Below, in pieces: positions 1-9,946 of a stretch of 52,060 nt of DNA. Each line of letters begins with the position of its first letter. Position 1 is the stretch's first letter. The stretch lies in NCBI GenBank assembly GCA_035556555.1, contig DATMES010000070.1, forward strand, positions 1 to 52,060, given 5' to 3'. A program made the position numbers and the translations under genes. The notes under the pieces were generated by a model, which did not search any database, was not told where the DNA came from, and saw only the letters and a list, made by a program, of their open reading frames with translations. The DNA is from Frankiaceae bacterium (lineage in GTDB: Bacteria; Actinomycetota; Actinomycetes; BP-191).

Positions 1-1397
<1,397 letters not shown>

Positions 1398-1454
1398 TGG
1401 TCTCTCCCTGTCGGGAAGCGCGACCCGTCCGTCGTTGGACGAGCCACCTCCCGC

Positions 1455-1460
1455 ATCGTA
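1455..1460 (-). promoter_or_regulatory. Candidate -10 box of the clpC promoter
   Basis: Read on the minus strand, TACGAT (TANNNT type) lies 57 bases before the clpC start, implying a leader of about 50 nt. No clear -35 hexamer is visible, which is compatible with an activator-dependent promoter, since a ClgR-type site lies upstream. Inferred from motif and position only. Confidence 0.4.
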
Positions 1461-1590
1461 TCCCCGCAGGCCGGTCCCTTGAGGGGGGTCCGGAAGAGCG
1501 GGCGGCTGGGCCTGGTTCGTCTGGTTGGTGACCTCCGGTTCAACTCTCGGCTTACGGCGCGTGTTCCCCCTCCGACGTACGGCCAACCGG

Positions 1591-1604
1591 GTTCGCTCCC
1601 GGCG
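1591..1604. promoter_or_regulatory. ClgR-type operator upstream of clpC
   Basis: The sequence GTTCGC-N5-GCG (spacer TCCCG) matches the actinobacterial ClgR operator described for clp gene promoters. It is part of an imperfect palindrome (GTTCGC...GCGTAAC). It lies about 190 bp upstream of the clpC ATG and on the promoter side of the lsr2 terminator, so clpC is the likely target. Confidence 0.6.
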
Positions 1605-1633
1605 TAACCGGACCCCGACCCCCCGAGCGGTGT

Positions 1634-1685
1634 GGCGTTTCGTTGACGGAACGTCGACCGTGGCGCGTTCCGTGCACGAAACGCC
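1634..1685. repeat. 20-bp-arm inverted repeat in the lsr2-clpC gap
   Basis: Arms at 1634-1653 and 1666-1685 are complementary at 18 of 20 positions with a 12-base loop; only the central two bases of each arm differ. It lies between the lsr2 terminator and the ClgR-type site. It has no U-tract, so it may be a second terminator, an operator or a cruciform. No other copy was seen in the window. Confidence 0.6.
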
Positions 1686-1716
1686 GCACGGACTGGGCCA
1701 CCGGACCCCGGACGTG

Positions 1717-1748
1717 CCGGAGGCCGCCCACTCTGGGGCGGCCTCCGG
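1717..1748 (-). terminator. Hairpin terminator downstream of lsr2
   Basis: A perfect 13-bp stem (1717-1729 with 1736-1748) closes a six-base loop, 39 bp past the lsr2 stop codon. There is no strong U-tract, as is common for actinobacterial terminators. It separates lsr2 from clpC. Confidence 0.65.
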
Positions 1749-1787
1749 AAGGGAAGTTCAGCGCGCCGTGCGGGCGGCGCGGGGTGC

Positions 1788-2138
1788 CTAGCGGCCGTTC
1801 GCGGCCTCGTACTTGGCGACGATGTCCGACGACAGCCGGCCACGCTCGCTCACCTTGATGCCCTTGCTGCGGGCCCAGGCGCGGATCTCCTGGGTGCGCT
1901 GACGGTCCGCGCCCCCGGAGGAACGCCCCCGCCCGCGGCCGCCGGAGCGGCCGGCCGACGACGCCCGGCGGGCGGCGCCGACGTACTGCGCGACGCTGTC
2001 GCGAAGGTTCTTCGCGTGCTTGTCACACAGGTCGATCTCGTAGGACGAGCCGTCGACACCGAAGCCGATCGTCTCGCTGCCGGGCTTGCCACCCTCACAG
2101 ATGTCGCACACCAGCAGTACTTGAACCTTCTGCGCCAC
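1788..2138 (-). CDS. lsr2: Lsr2-family nucleoid protein with a Cys/His motif in the N-terminal domain
   Basis: Lsr2 is an H-NS-like xenogeneic silencer that bridges AT-rich DNA. The 116-residue product has the dimerisation domain with ETIGFGVDGSSYEIDL, a Gly/Arg/Ser-rich linker (about residues 58-80), and the DNA-binding domain with IRAWARSKGIKVSERGRL, including the R-G-R AT-hook-like motif. The start is GTG at 2138 (MAQKVQV...), chosen for the GGGAG site six bases upstream and the fit to the family; a longer in-frame ATG lacks this support. Unlike mycobacterial Lsr2, the N-terminal domain has CDIC and CDKH, a possible metal-binding set. Confidence 0.93.
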   Translation of the reverse strand: MAQKVQVLLVCDICEGGKPGSETIGFGVDGSSYEIDLCDKHAKNLRDSVAQYVGAARRASSAGRSGGRGRGRSSGGADRQRTQEIRAWARSKGIKVSERGRLSSDIVAKYEAANGR

Positions 2139-2182
2139 GATTCGCTCCCTGGGCATTGGGGGGTTATTTGCGAGCACGTCGA

Positions 2183-2211
2183 ATAATGCCCGTCCAAGCC
2201 CAACCGCGCAA
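2183..2211 (-). promoter_or_regulatory. Sigma-70-type promoter of lsr2
   Basis: On the minus strand TTGCGC (2211-2206) and CATTAT (2188-2183) are separated by exactly 17 bases, between the lysS stop and the lsr2 GTG. The implied leader is about 40 nt. Good spacing and a reasonable -10 box in a very GC-rich genome make this credible. Confidence 0.55.
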
Positions 2212-2238
2212 AACCAGCCACGGCGTGTCGCGCGACAA

Positions 2239-3744
<1,506 letters not shown>

Positions 3745-3841
3745 GCCGGAAGAGTAGGGGACGACGCAGGAGGCCCGCGCGCGAGTTACCGCGCGGGGGA
3801 CGAGGCGGCGGCGGCGCGCGCCCGAGCCGGGTGCCCGCGGT

Positions 3842-3906
3842 TACTGGTGAGTTGCGGCGGACGCCAAGGGCGAACTGGTGAACGGCGACGCCGCTACTCA
3901 CCAGTA
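3842..3906. repeat. 18-bp-arm inverted repeat upstream of lysS
   Basis: Arms 3842-3859 and 3889-3906 are complementary at 17 of 18 positions around a 29-base loop, and a further CTGGTGA occurs in the loop at 3875-3881. It sits about 100-160 bp upstream of lysS, so it could be a leader structure, an operator array or a small palindromic element. It shows none of the conserved T-box elements. Confidence 0.6.
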
Positions 3907-3920
3907 GCTTCCGCTGCAGT

Positions 3921-3979
3921 GAGGGCGGTGGGGCGGTGCGGCGGTGGGGGCGGTGCGGCGGTGGGGCGGTGCGGCGTGT
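3921..3979. repeat. G-rich short tandem repeat
   Basis: About three imperfect units alternating GGTGGGGC and GGTGCGGC run along this stretch between lysS and coaX. The many G runs could form a quadruplex on the plus strand. It is non-coding by context. Confidence 0.6.
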
Positions 3980-4014
3980 GACCGTTCGCGTCGCACGGGC
4001 CGACCTCCGCGCGA

Positions 4015-4064
4015 TCGGGGTGCGATCTGCGCTTTTTCCCCGCACGGCCCGCAACCCGGTTGCG
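4015..4064 (+). repeat. 50-bp intergenic element, copy 1 of 2
   Basis: It matches 18613-18662 over 50 bases without gaps, about 84% identical by eye. Shared features are GGGGTGCG, then a T-run with CCCCGCACG, then the hairpin CGCAAC-CCG-GTTGCG at 4050-4064. GTGCG and CGCAC can pair as an outer stem. It lies between coaX and lysS. Confidence 0.65.
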
Positions 4065-4123
4065 GAGGTGACCGGCGGCGCCGTCACCGCGGGTGATCGC
4101 GGGCTGGCGTTGCGGCCAGCCCC

Positions 4124-4897
4124 CTAGGAACCGGCGTTCTTCTCGTAGACGAGGCGCAGGCCGACGAGCGTGAGCCACGGCTCGTGCACGTCGATGACGG
4201 CGGAGGCTTCGAGGACGACAGGCGCGAGGCCGCCGGTCGCGATCACCCGAGCCGAGCCCCCGAGCTCCTTCACCATCCGCTCGACGATCCCGTCGATCTG
4301 CCCCGCGAAGCCGTAGACGATGCCGGACTGCAACGCCTCGACGGTGTTCTTGCCGATGACCGAGCGCGGCTTCGCCAGCTCCACCTTCCGCAGCTGCGCG
4401 CCCCGCGCGCCCAGCGCCTCGACGGAGATCTCGATGCCTGGGGCGATGGCGCCGCCGACGTACTCCCCCTTCTCCGACACCGCGTCGAACGTCGTCGCGG
4501 TCCCGAAGTCGACGACGACGCACGGGCCGCCGTAGAGGTGCACGGCGGCGAGGGCGTTGACGATCCGGTCGGCGCCGACCTCCTTGGGGTTGTCCGTGAG
4601 GATCGGCACGCCGGTACGGACGCCGGGCTCGACGACGACGGCGTTGTAGTGGAAGTAGCGGCGGGTCATCTCGCGCAGCGCCTGGGTGACGGTCGGCACG
4701 ACGGAGCCGACGCAGACGCCGGTGACGTGGCGTTCGAACGACATGCCGTTCAGCGCGAGGAAGCCCTGGAACATCAGCGCCAATTCGTCGGCGGTACGCC
4801 GGTCGTCGGTGCCGATGCGCCAGTGGTCGACGAGCTCGTCGCCGCGGAACACGCCGATGACGGTGTGCGTGTTGCCGACGTCCACGGCGAGCAGCAC
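4124..4897 (-). CDS. coaX: Type III pantothenate kinase
   Basis: Phosphorylates pantothenate, the first step from vitamin B5 to CoA. The 257-residue protein has the acetate/sugar-kinase fold signatures of CoaX: DVGNTHTVIG at residues 6-15, GADRIVNALAA, VVDFGTATTFD and GGAIAPGIEIS. Length and motifs match active type III enzymes. The start is GTG at 4897, one base after the nadC stop, so it is the last gene of an operon with DUF2520-panC-panD-nadB-nadC. Pantothenate made by PanC, with beta-alanine from PanD, is the direct substrate supply. Confidence 0.95.
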   Translation of the reverse strand: MLLAVDVGNTHTVIGVFRGDELVDHWRIGTDDRRTADELALMFQGFLALNGMSFERHVTGVCVGSVVPTVTQALREMTRRYFHYNAVVVEPGVRTGVPILTDNPKEVGADRIVNALAAVHLYGGPCVVVDFGTATTFDAVSEKGEYVGGAIAPGIEISVEALGARGAQLRKVELAKPRSVIGKNTVEALQSGIVYGFAGQIDGIVERMVKELGGSARVIATGGLAPVVLEASAVIDVHEPWLTLVGLRLVYEKNAGS

Positions 4898-4898
4898 G

Positions 4899-5789
4899 TC
4901 ACGCCTCCTTGGCGCGCAGGTCGAACCCGAGGTCGAGCACGGGCGCGCTGTGGGTGAGCGCGCCGACGGAAAGGTAGTCCACGCCGGTCTCGGCGACCTC
5001 GCGCGCGCGGTCCAGCGTCAGCCCGCCACTGGCTTCGAGGCGCGCGCGGCCCGCCGCGACGCGGACGCACTCGCGGAGCTGGTCGGTCGTCATGTTGTCG
5101 AGCAGCAGCAGGTCGGCGCCCGCCTCGATGGCCTCCTCGACCTGCGTCACGCTGTCGCACTCGACCTCGACCGGCACCTCGGGGAACGTCGCCCGCACCC
5201 GCCGGTACGCCTCCGCGACGCCGCCCGCGGCAACGACGTGGTTGTCCTTGACCATCGCCGCGTCGGACAGGCCCATCCGGTAGCCGGAGCCGCCGCCGCA
5301 GCGGACGGCGTACTTCTCCAGCACGCGCAGCCCCGGCGTCGTCTTGCGGGTGTCGAGGATCGTCGCCTTGGTGCCGGCGATCTCGTCGGCCCAGATCCGC
5401 GTCTGCGTGGCGATGCCGGACAGGTGGCACGCGATGTTGAGCGCCGAACGCTCCGCCGTCAGCAGCGTCCGCGTCAGCCCTCGTACGTTCATGACGACGT
5501 CGCCGCGCACGACGCTGTCGCCGTCCTCCTTGCCCAGCGTCGCGATCAGGTCGTCGTCGGCCGCGAGCTCGAAGACGGCGGCCGCGACCGGCAGCCCCGC
5601 GACGACGCCGGGGGCGCGCGCCACGATGTCGGCTACGCCCTCCTGGTCGAACGGCACCGTCGCCACGGTCGTCACGTCGACGCCGCCCATGAGGTCCTCG
5701 GCGAGCGTCCTGCGCGCGACCTCCTCGACGTGGCCGGGGTCGAGCCCCGCGGTCGCGAGTGCCTTGACGATGGGCGCGGACAGCGTCAT
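4899..5789 (-). CDS. nadC: Nicotinate-nucleotide diphosphorylase (carboxylating), quinolinate phosphoribosyltransferase
   Basis: Converts quinolinate and PRPP to nicotinate mononucleotide in de novo NAD synthesis. The 296 residues are full length. Recognisable blocks are RTLAEDLMGGVDVTT, RTLLTAERSALNIACHLSGI, DTRKTTPGLRVLEKYAVRCG (the R-K-T PRPP/quinolinate site), HRMG-like YRMGLSDAAMVKDNH, and VEVECDS near the C-terminal part. The ATG overlaps the nadB stop by four bases (ATGA), indicating translational coupling. nadA, the missing partner, is not in this window. Confidence 0.96.
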   Translation of the reverse strand: MTLSAPIVKALATAGLDPGHVEEVARRTLAEDLMGGVDVTTVATVPFDQEGVADIVARAPGVVAGLPVAAAVFELAADDDLIATLGKEDGDSVVRGDVVMNVRGLTRTLLTAERSALNIACHLSGIATQTRIWADEIAGTKATILDTRKTTPGLRVLEKYAVRCGGGSGYRMGLSDAAMVKDNHVVAAGGVAEAYRRVRATFPEVPVEVECDSVTQVEEAIEAGADLLLLDNMTTDQLRECVRVAAGRARLEASGGLTLDRAREVAETGVDYLSVGALTHSAPVLDLGFDLRAKEA

Positions 5790-7387
5790 CGGACGAACTC
5801 ACTCTCCAGGCGGCCCCCGACGAGGCGTTGCGTGACGTGCCCGAGCCACTCGTCGCGCGGCTCGGGGAAGTCCTCGCGCCAGTGCCCGCCACGGGTCTCC
5901 TCGCGCAGCGCGGCGGCCGCGGTGATGGCGGTCGCGACGGCGTGCAGGTTGGTGGTCTCCCAGGACTCCGTACGCGGCTCGCGCGCGGGTCGGGCGTTCA
6001 ACGCGTCGAGCGTCTTCGCCGTCTGCGCCAGCGAGTCCGCGCTGCGCAGCACGCCCGCGCCCTCGGTCATCGAACGCGCCAGGTCGAGCCGCGCGGCGGG
6101 GTCGATGAGGGCGGCGGGGCGTACGTCCTCCGCGGGCTCGGCGTGCGGCGGCAGGTCGGCCAGCGCGTCCACGATCCGGTGCGAGAACACGAGCCCTTCG
6201 AGCAGGCTGTTGGAGGCGAGCCGGTTGGCGCCGTGGACGCCCGTGCACGCGACCTCGCCGCAGGCGTAGAGGCCGGGGATGCTGGTACGCCCGTCGAGGT
6301 CGGTGCGCACGCCGCCGCTGGCGTAGTGCGCGGCGGGCGCGACGGGGATCGGCGCGACGACGGGGTCGACGCCGGCGTCGCGGCAGCGGCCGACGATCGT
6401 CGGGAAGTGGCTGAGCAGCAGGTCGGCTCCGAGGCCGCGGACGTCGAGGTACAGGTGGTCGACGCCCTGCTCCGCCATGAGCCGCGACATCGCCTTCGCG
6501 ACGACGTCGCGGGGGGCGAGGTCGCCGAGCGGGTGCACGCCGTCCATGACGCGGGCGCCGTTCGCGTCGACCAGGAACGCGCCCTCGCCGCGCATCGCCT
6601 CGGTGATGAGCTGCTGCTGGCCGCCGACGCCGCCGGGAAGGTGCAGCGCCGTCGGGTGGAACTGCACGAACTCCAGGTCCTGGCACACCGCGCCGGCGCG
6701 CAGCGCGAGCGCGACGCCGTCGCCGGTGGAGACGCTGGGGTTGGTGGTCGACGAGTAGACCTGGCCGAGCCCGCCGCTGGCCAGGATGACGGCGCGGGCG
6801 CGTACGGCGCCGACGCCGTCGACCGTGCCCTCGCCGAGGACGTGCAGCGTCAGGCCGGCCGCGCGGCCGTCGGCCGAGAGGAGCAGGTCGAGGACGAGCG
6901 CGTGCTCGATGAGCTGGATCTCGGGCGCGTTGCGGACGGCGTCGACGAGGGCGCGCTCGACCTCGGCGCCGGTGGCGTCCTTGGCGTGGATGACGCGGTG
7001 GCGCAGGTGCCCGCCCTCGCGGGTCATCGCCAGCTCGCCGTCGCGCATGTCGAACTGCGCGCCGAGCTCGATCAGCTCGCGTACGCGCTGCGGCCCCTCG
7101 GTCACGAGGACGCGGACGGCGTCGGGGTCGCAGAGCCCGGCACCCGCGACGAGGGTGTCGTGCAGGTGCTCCTCGGGCGAGTCGAGCGGGTGCAGCGCGG
7201 CGGCGATGCCGCCCTGCGCCCACGCCGTGGCGGAGTGGCTGACGTACGCCTTCGTGACGAGGAGGACCTTGCCTACGCTTCGGGCGCGCAACGCCGCCGT
7301 GAGCCCCGCGATGCCCGACCCGACGACGACGACGTCGGCGGTCAGCGTCCATCCGGGGTCGGCCGCCGTCAGGCGCTGGGGGATCAT
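5786..7387 (-). CDS. nadB: L-aspartate oxidase
   Basis: FAD flavoprotein that oxidises L-aspartate to iminoaspartate, the substrate of quinolinate synthase. The 533 residues have the N-terminal dinucleotide fold VVVGSGIAGLTAAL at about 20-33, the succinate dehydrogenase/fumarate reductase-type segment ATAWAQGGIA, EFVQFHPTAL, and HGANRLASNSLLEG near residue 390. The helical C-terminal domain follows. It starts 25 bases after the panD stop and is coupled to nadC by a 4-bp overlap. The arrangement puts NAD and CoA precursor synthesis, both using aspartate, in one transcript. Confidence 0.95.
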   Translation of the reverse strand: MIPQRLTAADPGWTLTADVVVVGSGIAGLTAALRARSVGKVLLVTKAYVSHSATAWAQGGIAAALHPLDSPEEHLHDTLVAGAGLCDPDAVRVLVTEGPQRVRELIELGAQFDMRDGELAMTREGGHLRHRVIHAKDATGAEVERALVDAVRNAPEIQLIEHALVLDLLLSADGRAAGLTLHVLGEGTVDGVGAVRARAVILASGGLGQVYSSTTNPSVSTGDGVALALRAGAVCQDLEFVQFHPTALHLPGGVGGQQQLITEAMRGEGAFLVDANGARVMDGVHPLGDLAPRDVVAKAMSRLMAEQGVDHLYLDVRGLGADLLLSHFPTIVGRCRDAGVDPVVAPIPVAPAAHYASGGVRTDLDGRTSIPGLYACGEVACTGVHGANRLASNSLLEGLVFSHRIVDALADLPPHAEPAEDVRPAALIDPAARLDLARSMTEGAGVLRSADSLAQTAKTLDALNARPAREPRTESWETTNLHAVATAITAAAALREETRGGHWREDFPEPRDEWLGHVTQRLVGGRLESEFVR

Positions 7388-7412
7388 CCGGGGTCCCCGC
7401 GGCGTGGGGATC

Positions 7413-7892
7413 TCACCAGACGATCTCGTGCTGGACGTCGCCCCGCAGGAGGTGAGTTCGGAGGTCGCCGCGGCTGACGTCGCGGGCGTCCTCGGTGAGG
7501 TCGTCCAGCTCGCCGGGCAACGCGTCGGCCGGGTCGTGGGACGTACCGGCGATGCGGTTGTCGGCGTCGACGAACACGACCTTCGGCTCCAGCTCGCGGG
7601 CCTCGGCGTCGGTCACCGTGCAGTAGCTGATGATGATGACGATGTCGCCGGCGTGGACGAGGCGGGCGGCGGCGCCGTTGATGCCGATGATGCCGGTGCC
7701 GCGGGGGCCGGCGATGACGTACGTCTCGAGGCGCGCGCCGTTGGTCACGTCGACGATCGCGACCTGCTCGCCGGGCAGCAGGTCGGCGGCGTCCATGAGG
7801 TCGGCGTCGATGGTGACGGAGCCCACGTAGTGGAGATCCGCCTGCGTCACGGTGGCGCGGTGGATCTTGGACTTCAGCATGGTGCGGAACAC
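7413..7892 (-). CDS. panD: Aspartate 1-decarboxylase proenzyme
   Basis: Makes beta-alanine for pantothenate. It is a pyruvoyl enzyme: the self-cleavage site Gly-Ser lies in HYVGSVTID at about residues 24-25, after [16 protein letters not shown]. The start [11 protein letters not shown] matches the family N-terminus. At 159 residues it is longer than the roughly 125-140 typical length; the extra acidic C-terminal tail (from about residue 115) is not needed for catalysis in the family. It starts three bases after the panC stop. Confidence 0.95.
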   Translation of the reverse strand: MFRTMLKSKIHRATVTQADLHYVGSVTIDADLMDAADLLPGEQVAIVDVTNGARLETYVIAGPRGTGIIGINGAAARLVHAGDIVIIISYCTVTDAEARELEPKVVFVDADNRIAGTSHDPADALPGELDDLTEDARDVSRGDLRTHLLRGDVQHEIVW

Positions 7893-7895
7893 GGG

Positions 7896-8762
7896 TCACG
7901 TCTCCTTCGAGTACATGCCTGTCTGGCCGGGTCGGCCTACTGCAATTGTGGCGTTGTCGATGAGCCTGGTCGAGCCGGACCACCCCGCGATCGCGAGGAG
8001 GGCCCGTTCATGAGAACGATCCAGGCCCTCCAGCGTGTCGGGGTCGACGAGGGCGACGTAGTCCAGCCTGAAGCGCGGCTCGGCGTCGAGCGTCGCGCGC
8101 GCGGCGTCGATGACGGCCTGGGGGCCTTGGGCCGCAACGGATTCGGCGTTACGCAGCGCTCTCGAGATGACGAGCGCCGCGTCGCGCTCGGCGGGCGAGA
8201 GGTAGACGTTGCGGCTCGACAGGGCGAGTCCGTCGGGCTCCCGGACGGTCTGGACCTGAACGATCTCGGCACCGAAGTCGAGGTCGCGGACCATGCGCCG
8301 GATCAGCGCGAGCTGCTGCGCGTCCTTCTGCCCGAAGAGCGCGACGTCGGGCCGCGTCAGGTGCAGCAGCTTGGCGACGACCGTGAGGACGCCGTCGAAG
8401 TGGCCCGGTCGCGTAGCACCTTCGAGCACGTCGCCCATCGGCCCGGCCGTGACGCGGACCTTCGGCTCGTCGGGGTAGACGACGTCGGGCGTCGGCGCGA
8501 AGACGAGGTCGACGCCTTCCTCGCGGCAGGCGGCGACGTCGTTCTCGAACGGTCGCGGGTAGCGGTCGAGGTCCTCGTCGGGGCCGAACTGCAGCGGGTT
8601 GACGAAGATCGTGACGATGAGGCTGTCTGCCTTCTTGCGGGCCTCGCGCATGAGCGTCCGGTGGCCCTCGTGGAGTGCGCCCATCGTCATGACGACGGCG
8701 GTCCTGCCTGGCAGGGCGGCGCGGGCGGTCGCGAGGTCGGCGCGGGAGGAGACGACGTTCAC
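7896..8762 (-). CDS. panC: Pantothenate synthetase (pantoate-beta-alanine ligase)
   Basis: ATP-dependent condensation of pantoate and beta-alanine. The start is GTG at 8762, giving 288 residues and a GTGA overlap with the upstream gene; longer in-frame readings run through the upstream gene. Motifs are MTMGALHEGHRTLM (HxGH nucleotide site), VTIFVNPLQFGPDEDLDRYP, FGQKDAQQLALIRRMVRDL and LALSSRNVYLS (KMSKS equivalent). panD and nadB follow directly. Confidence 0.95.
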   Translation of the reverse strand: MNVVSSRADLATARAALPGRTAVVMTMGALHEGHRTLMREARKKADSLIVTIFVNPLQFGPDEDLDRYPRPFENDVAACREEGVDLVFAPTPDVVYPDEPKVRVTAGPMGDVLEGATRPGHFDGVLTVVAKLLHLTRPDVALFGQKDAQQLALIRRMVRDLDFGAEIVQVQTVREPDGLALSSRNVYLSPAERDAALVISRALRNAESVAAQGPQAVIDAARATLDAEPRFRLDYVALVDPDTLEGLDRSHERALLAIAGWSGSTRLIDNATIAVGRPGQTGMYSKET

Positions 8763-9640
8763 CGGTCCGCCAGGGTGTCGAGGAGGGCGGCCGCCTGCGC
8801 GGGGTCGAGGCGGCCGTCGCGCAGCGCGCGGTCGGCGGTGAGGCGGGCGAGGGCGACGTACGCGGGGACGACCTCGGGAGCGTTGCGCCGCAGCACGTCC
8901 AGGTGCGCGGCGACGGTGCCGGCGTCGCCGCGCGAGACGGGTCCGGTGAGGGCCGCGTCGCCGCGGCGGAGCGCATTGTCGAGCGCGGCGCCGAGGAGCG
9001 GCGCGAGCAGGAGGTCGGGGCGTTCGGCGCCGGCCTGGCTCAGCAGGTCGGCGGCCGTCGTGACGAGCGTGGTCAGGTAGTTGGCGCCCCACGCCAGCGC
9101 CGCGTGGTACAGCGCGCGCAGCTCCTCCGGCACCCACACCGGCTCGCCGCCCATCTCCACGACGAGCGCCTCGCCGACGGCGCGGTACTCCTCGGGCGCG
9201 GTGACGCCGAACGACGTGCCGACGAGGCGTTCGACGTCCTCCGCTCCCCCGGCGAACGTCATCGCGGGGTGCAGCGCGAGCGCGAGCGCGCCCGCCCGCG
9301 TCGCGGGCTCCAGGACGTCGAGGCCGTGGCGGCCGGAGGTGTGCAGCACGATCTGGCCCTGGCGGAACGCGCCGACGGTCGCCAGCCCCTCGACCACCTG
9401 CGCGAGCGCGTCGTCGGGGACCGTGAGGAGAACCAGCTCCGCGTGGCGTACGACGTCGTCGGCGGGCTCGACGGCCGCACTCGGGAGGCGGTCGGCGGCG
9501 CGTCCGAGGGAGGCGTCGGAGACGCCCGAGACGGCGGTGACGACGTGGCCGGCGCGGGAGAGCGCGACGGCGAGCGCGCTGCCGACCCGGCCCACGCCGA
9601 CGACGCCGACGGTGAGGCGGGGACGCGGGATGGCGGGCAA
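8759..9640 (-). CDS. Rossmann-like / DUF2520 protein of the pantothenate operon
   Basis: About 293 residues. The N-terminal NAD(P)-binding fold has VGVVGVGRVGSALAVALSRA near residue 10; the C-terminal helical part (ALHPAMTF, ALYHAALAWGANYLTTL) is the DUF2520 pattern. Overall it resembles beta-hydroxyacid dehydrogenases and ketopantoate reductases. Orthologues sit next to panC in many actinobacteria (Rv3603c in M. tuberculosis). A role as reductase or regulator in pantoate supply is inferred, not shown. The start is uncertain: TTG at 9640 is the best placed, with a weak ribosome site; no ATG or GTG fits. It is coupled to panC by a GTGA overlap. Confidence 0.88.
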   Translation of the reverse strand: MPAIPRPRLTVGVVGVGRVGSALAVALSRAGHVVTAVSGVSDASLGRAADRLPSAAVEPADDVVRHAELVLLTVPDDALAQVVEGLATVGAFRQGQIVLHTSGRHGLDVLEPATRAGALALALHPAMTFAGGAEDVERLVGTSFGVTAPEEYRAVGEALVVEMGGEPVWVPEELRALYHAALAWGANYLTTLVTTAADLLSQAGAERPDLLLAPLLGAALDNALRRGDAALTGPVSRGDAGTVAAHLDVLRRNAPEVVPAYVALARLTADRALRDGRLDPAQAAALLDTLADR

Positions 9641-9707
9641 CGGCGTTCCAGTCCTGTGGGGGTACCGGACGTACGAGTGCAACGCAGCGTACCGACCGGA
9701 CCTTCCG

Positions 9708-9860
9708 TCAGGCGGCGGTGATGGTGACGTGCACCGGCGTGCCGCCGCTCGGCGGGGCGGTCTCGCCGGCGAAGGACCGCACGTACTCGGCCAGCGCGTC
9801 GAGCAACGACTCGGTCGCCTCGTCGCGGGTCGGAGCCGTGGTGATGACGGGCGGCCGCAC
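9708..9860 (-). CDS. Small hypothetical protein upstream of the pantothenate operon
   Basis: A 50-codon reading frame from GTG at 9860 (MRPPVITTAPTRDEATESLL...) ending in PVHVTITAA. An in-frame TAG 36 bases upstream fixes the maximum length. The residue mix is protein-like, with a charged amphipathic helix (DEATESLLDALAEYVRSF) and no Arg-rich shadow signature. No ribosome site is obvious, so it may be leaderless. It lies 67 bp before the DUF2520 gene and divergent from midA. Function not recognised. Confidence 0.45.
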   Translation of the reverse strand: MRPPVITTAPTRDEATESLLDALAEYVRSFAGETAPPSGGTPVHVTITAA

Positions 9861-9934
9861 CCAACTTGGGATGCGTAGCGACTCTGGGTGCGCCTAGCGC
9901 GCATCCCCGGTTCGGGCGGCGGCCGCCCGCGGCT

Positions 9935-9940
9935 TACGCT
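9935..9940 (+). promoter_or_regulatory. -10 box for a probably leaderless midA transcript
   Basis: TACGCT (TANNNT) ends six bases before the GTG start at 9947, which has no ribosome site. This spacing puts transcription start at or next to the start codon, the usual form of actinobacterial leaderless mRNAs. Confidence 0.5.
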
Positions 9941-9946
9941 CGTTCC

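Noticed and set aside
3921-3979. Coding interpretation of the G-rich tandem repeat
   Set aside because: Frames across it are Arg/Gly low complexity and are not linked to any ribosome site.
3745-4123. T-box or riboswitch upstream of lysS
   Set aside because: No conserved T-box sequence or specifier-loop layout is visible; only inverted and tandem repeats and the 50-bp element are seen.
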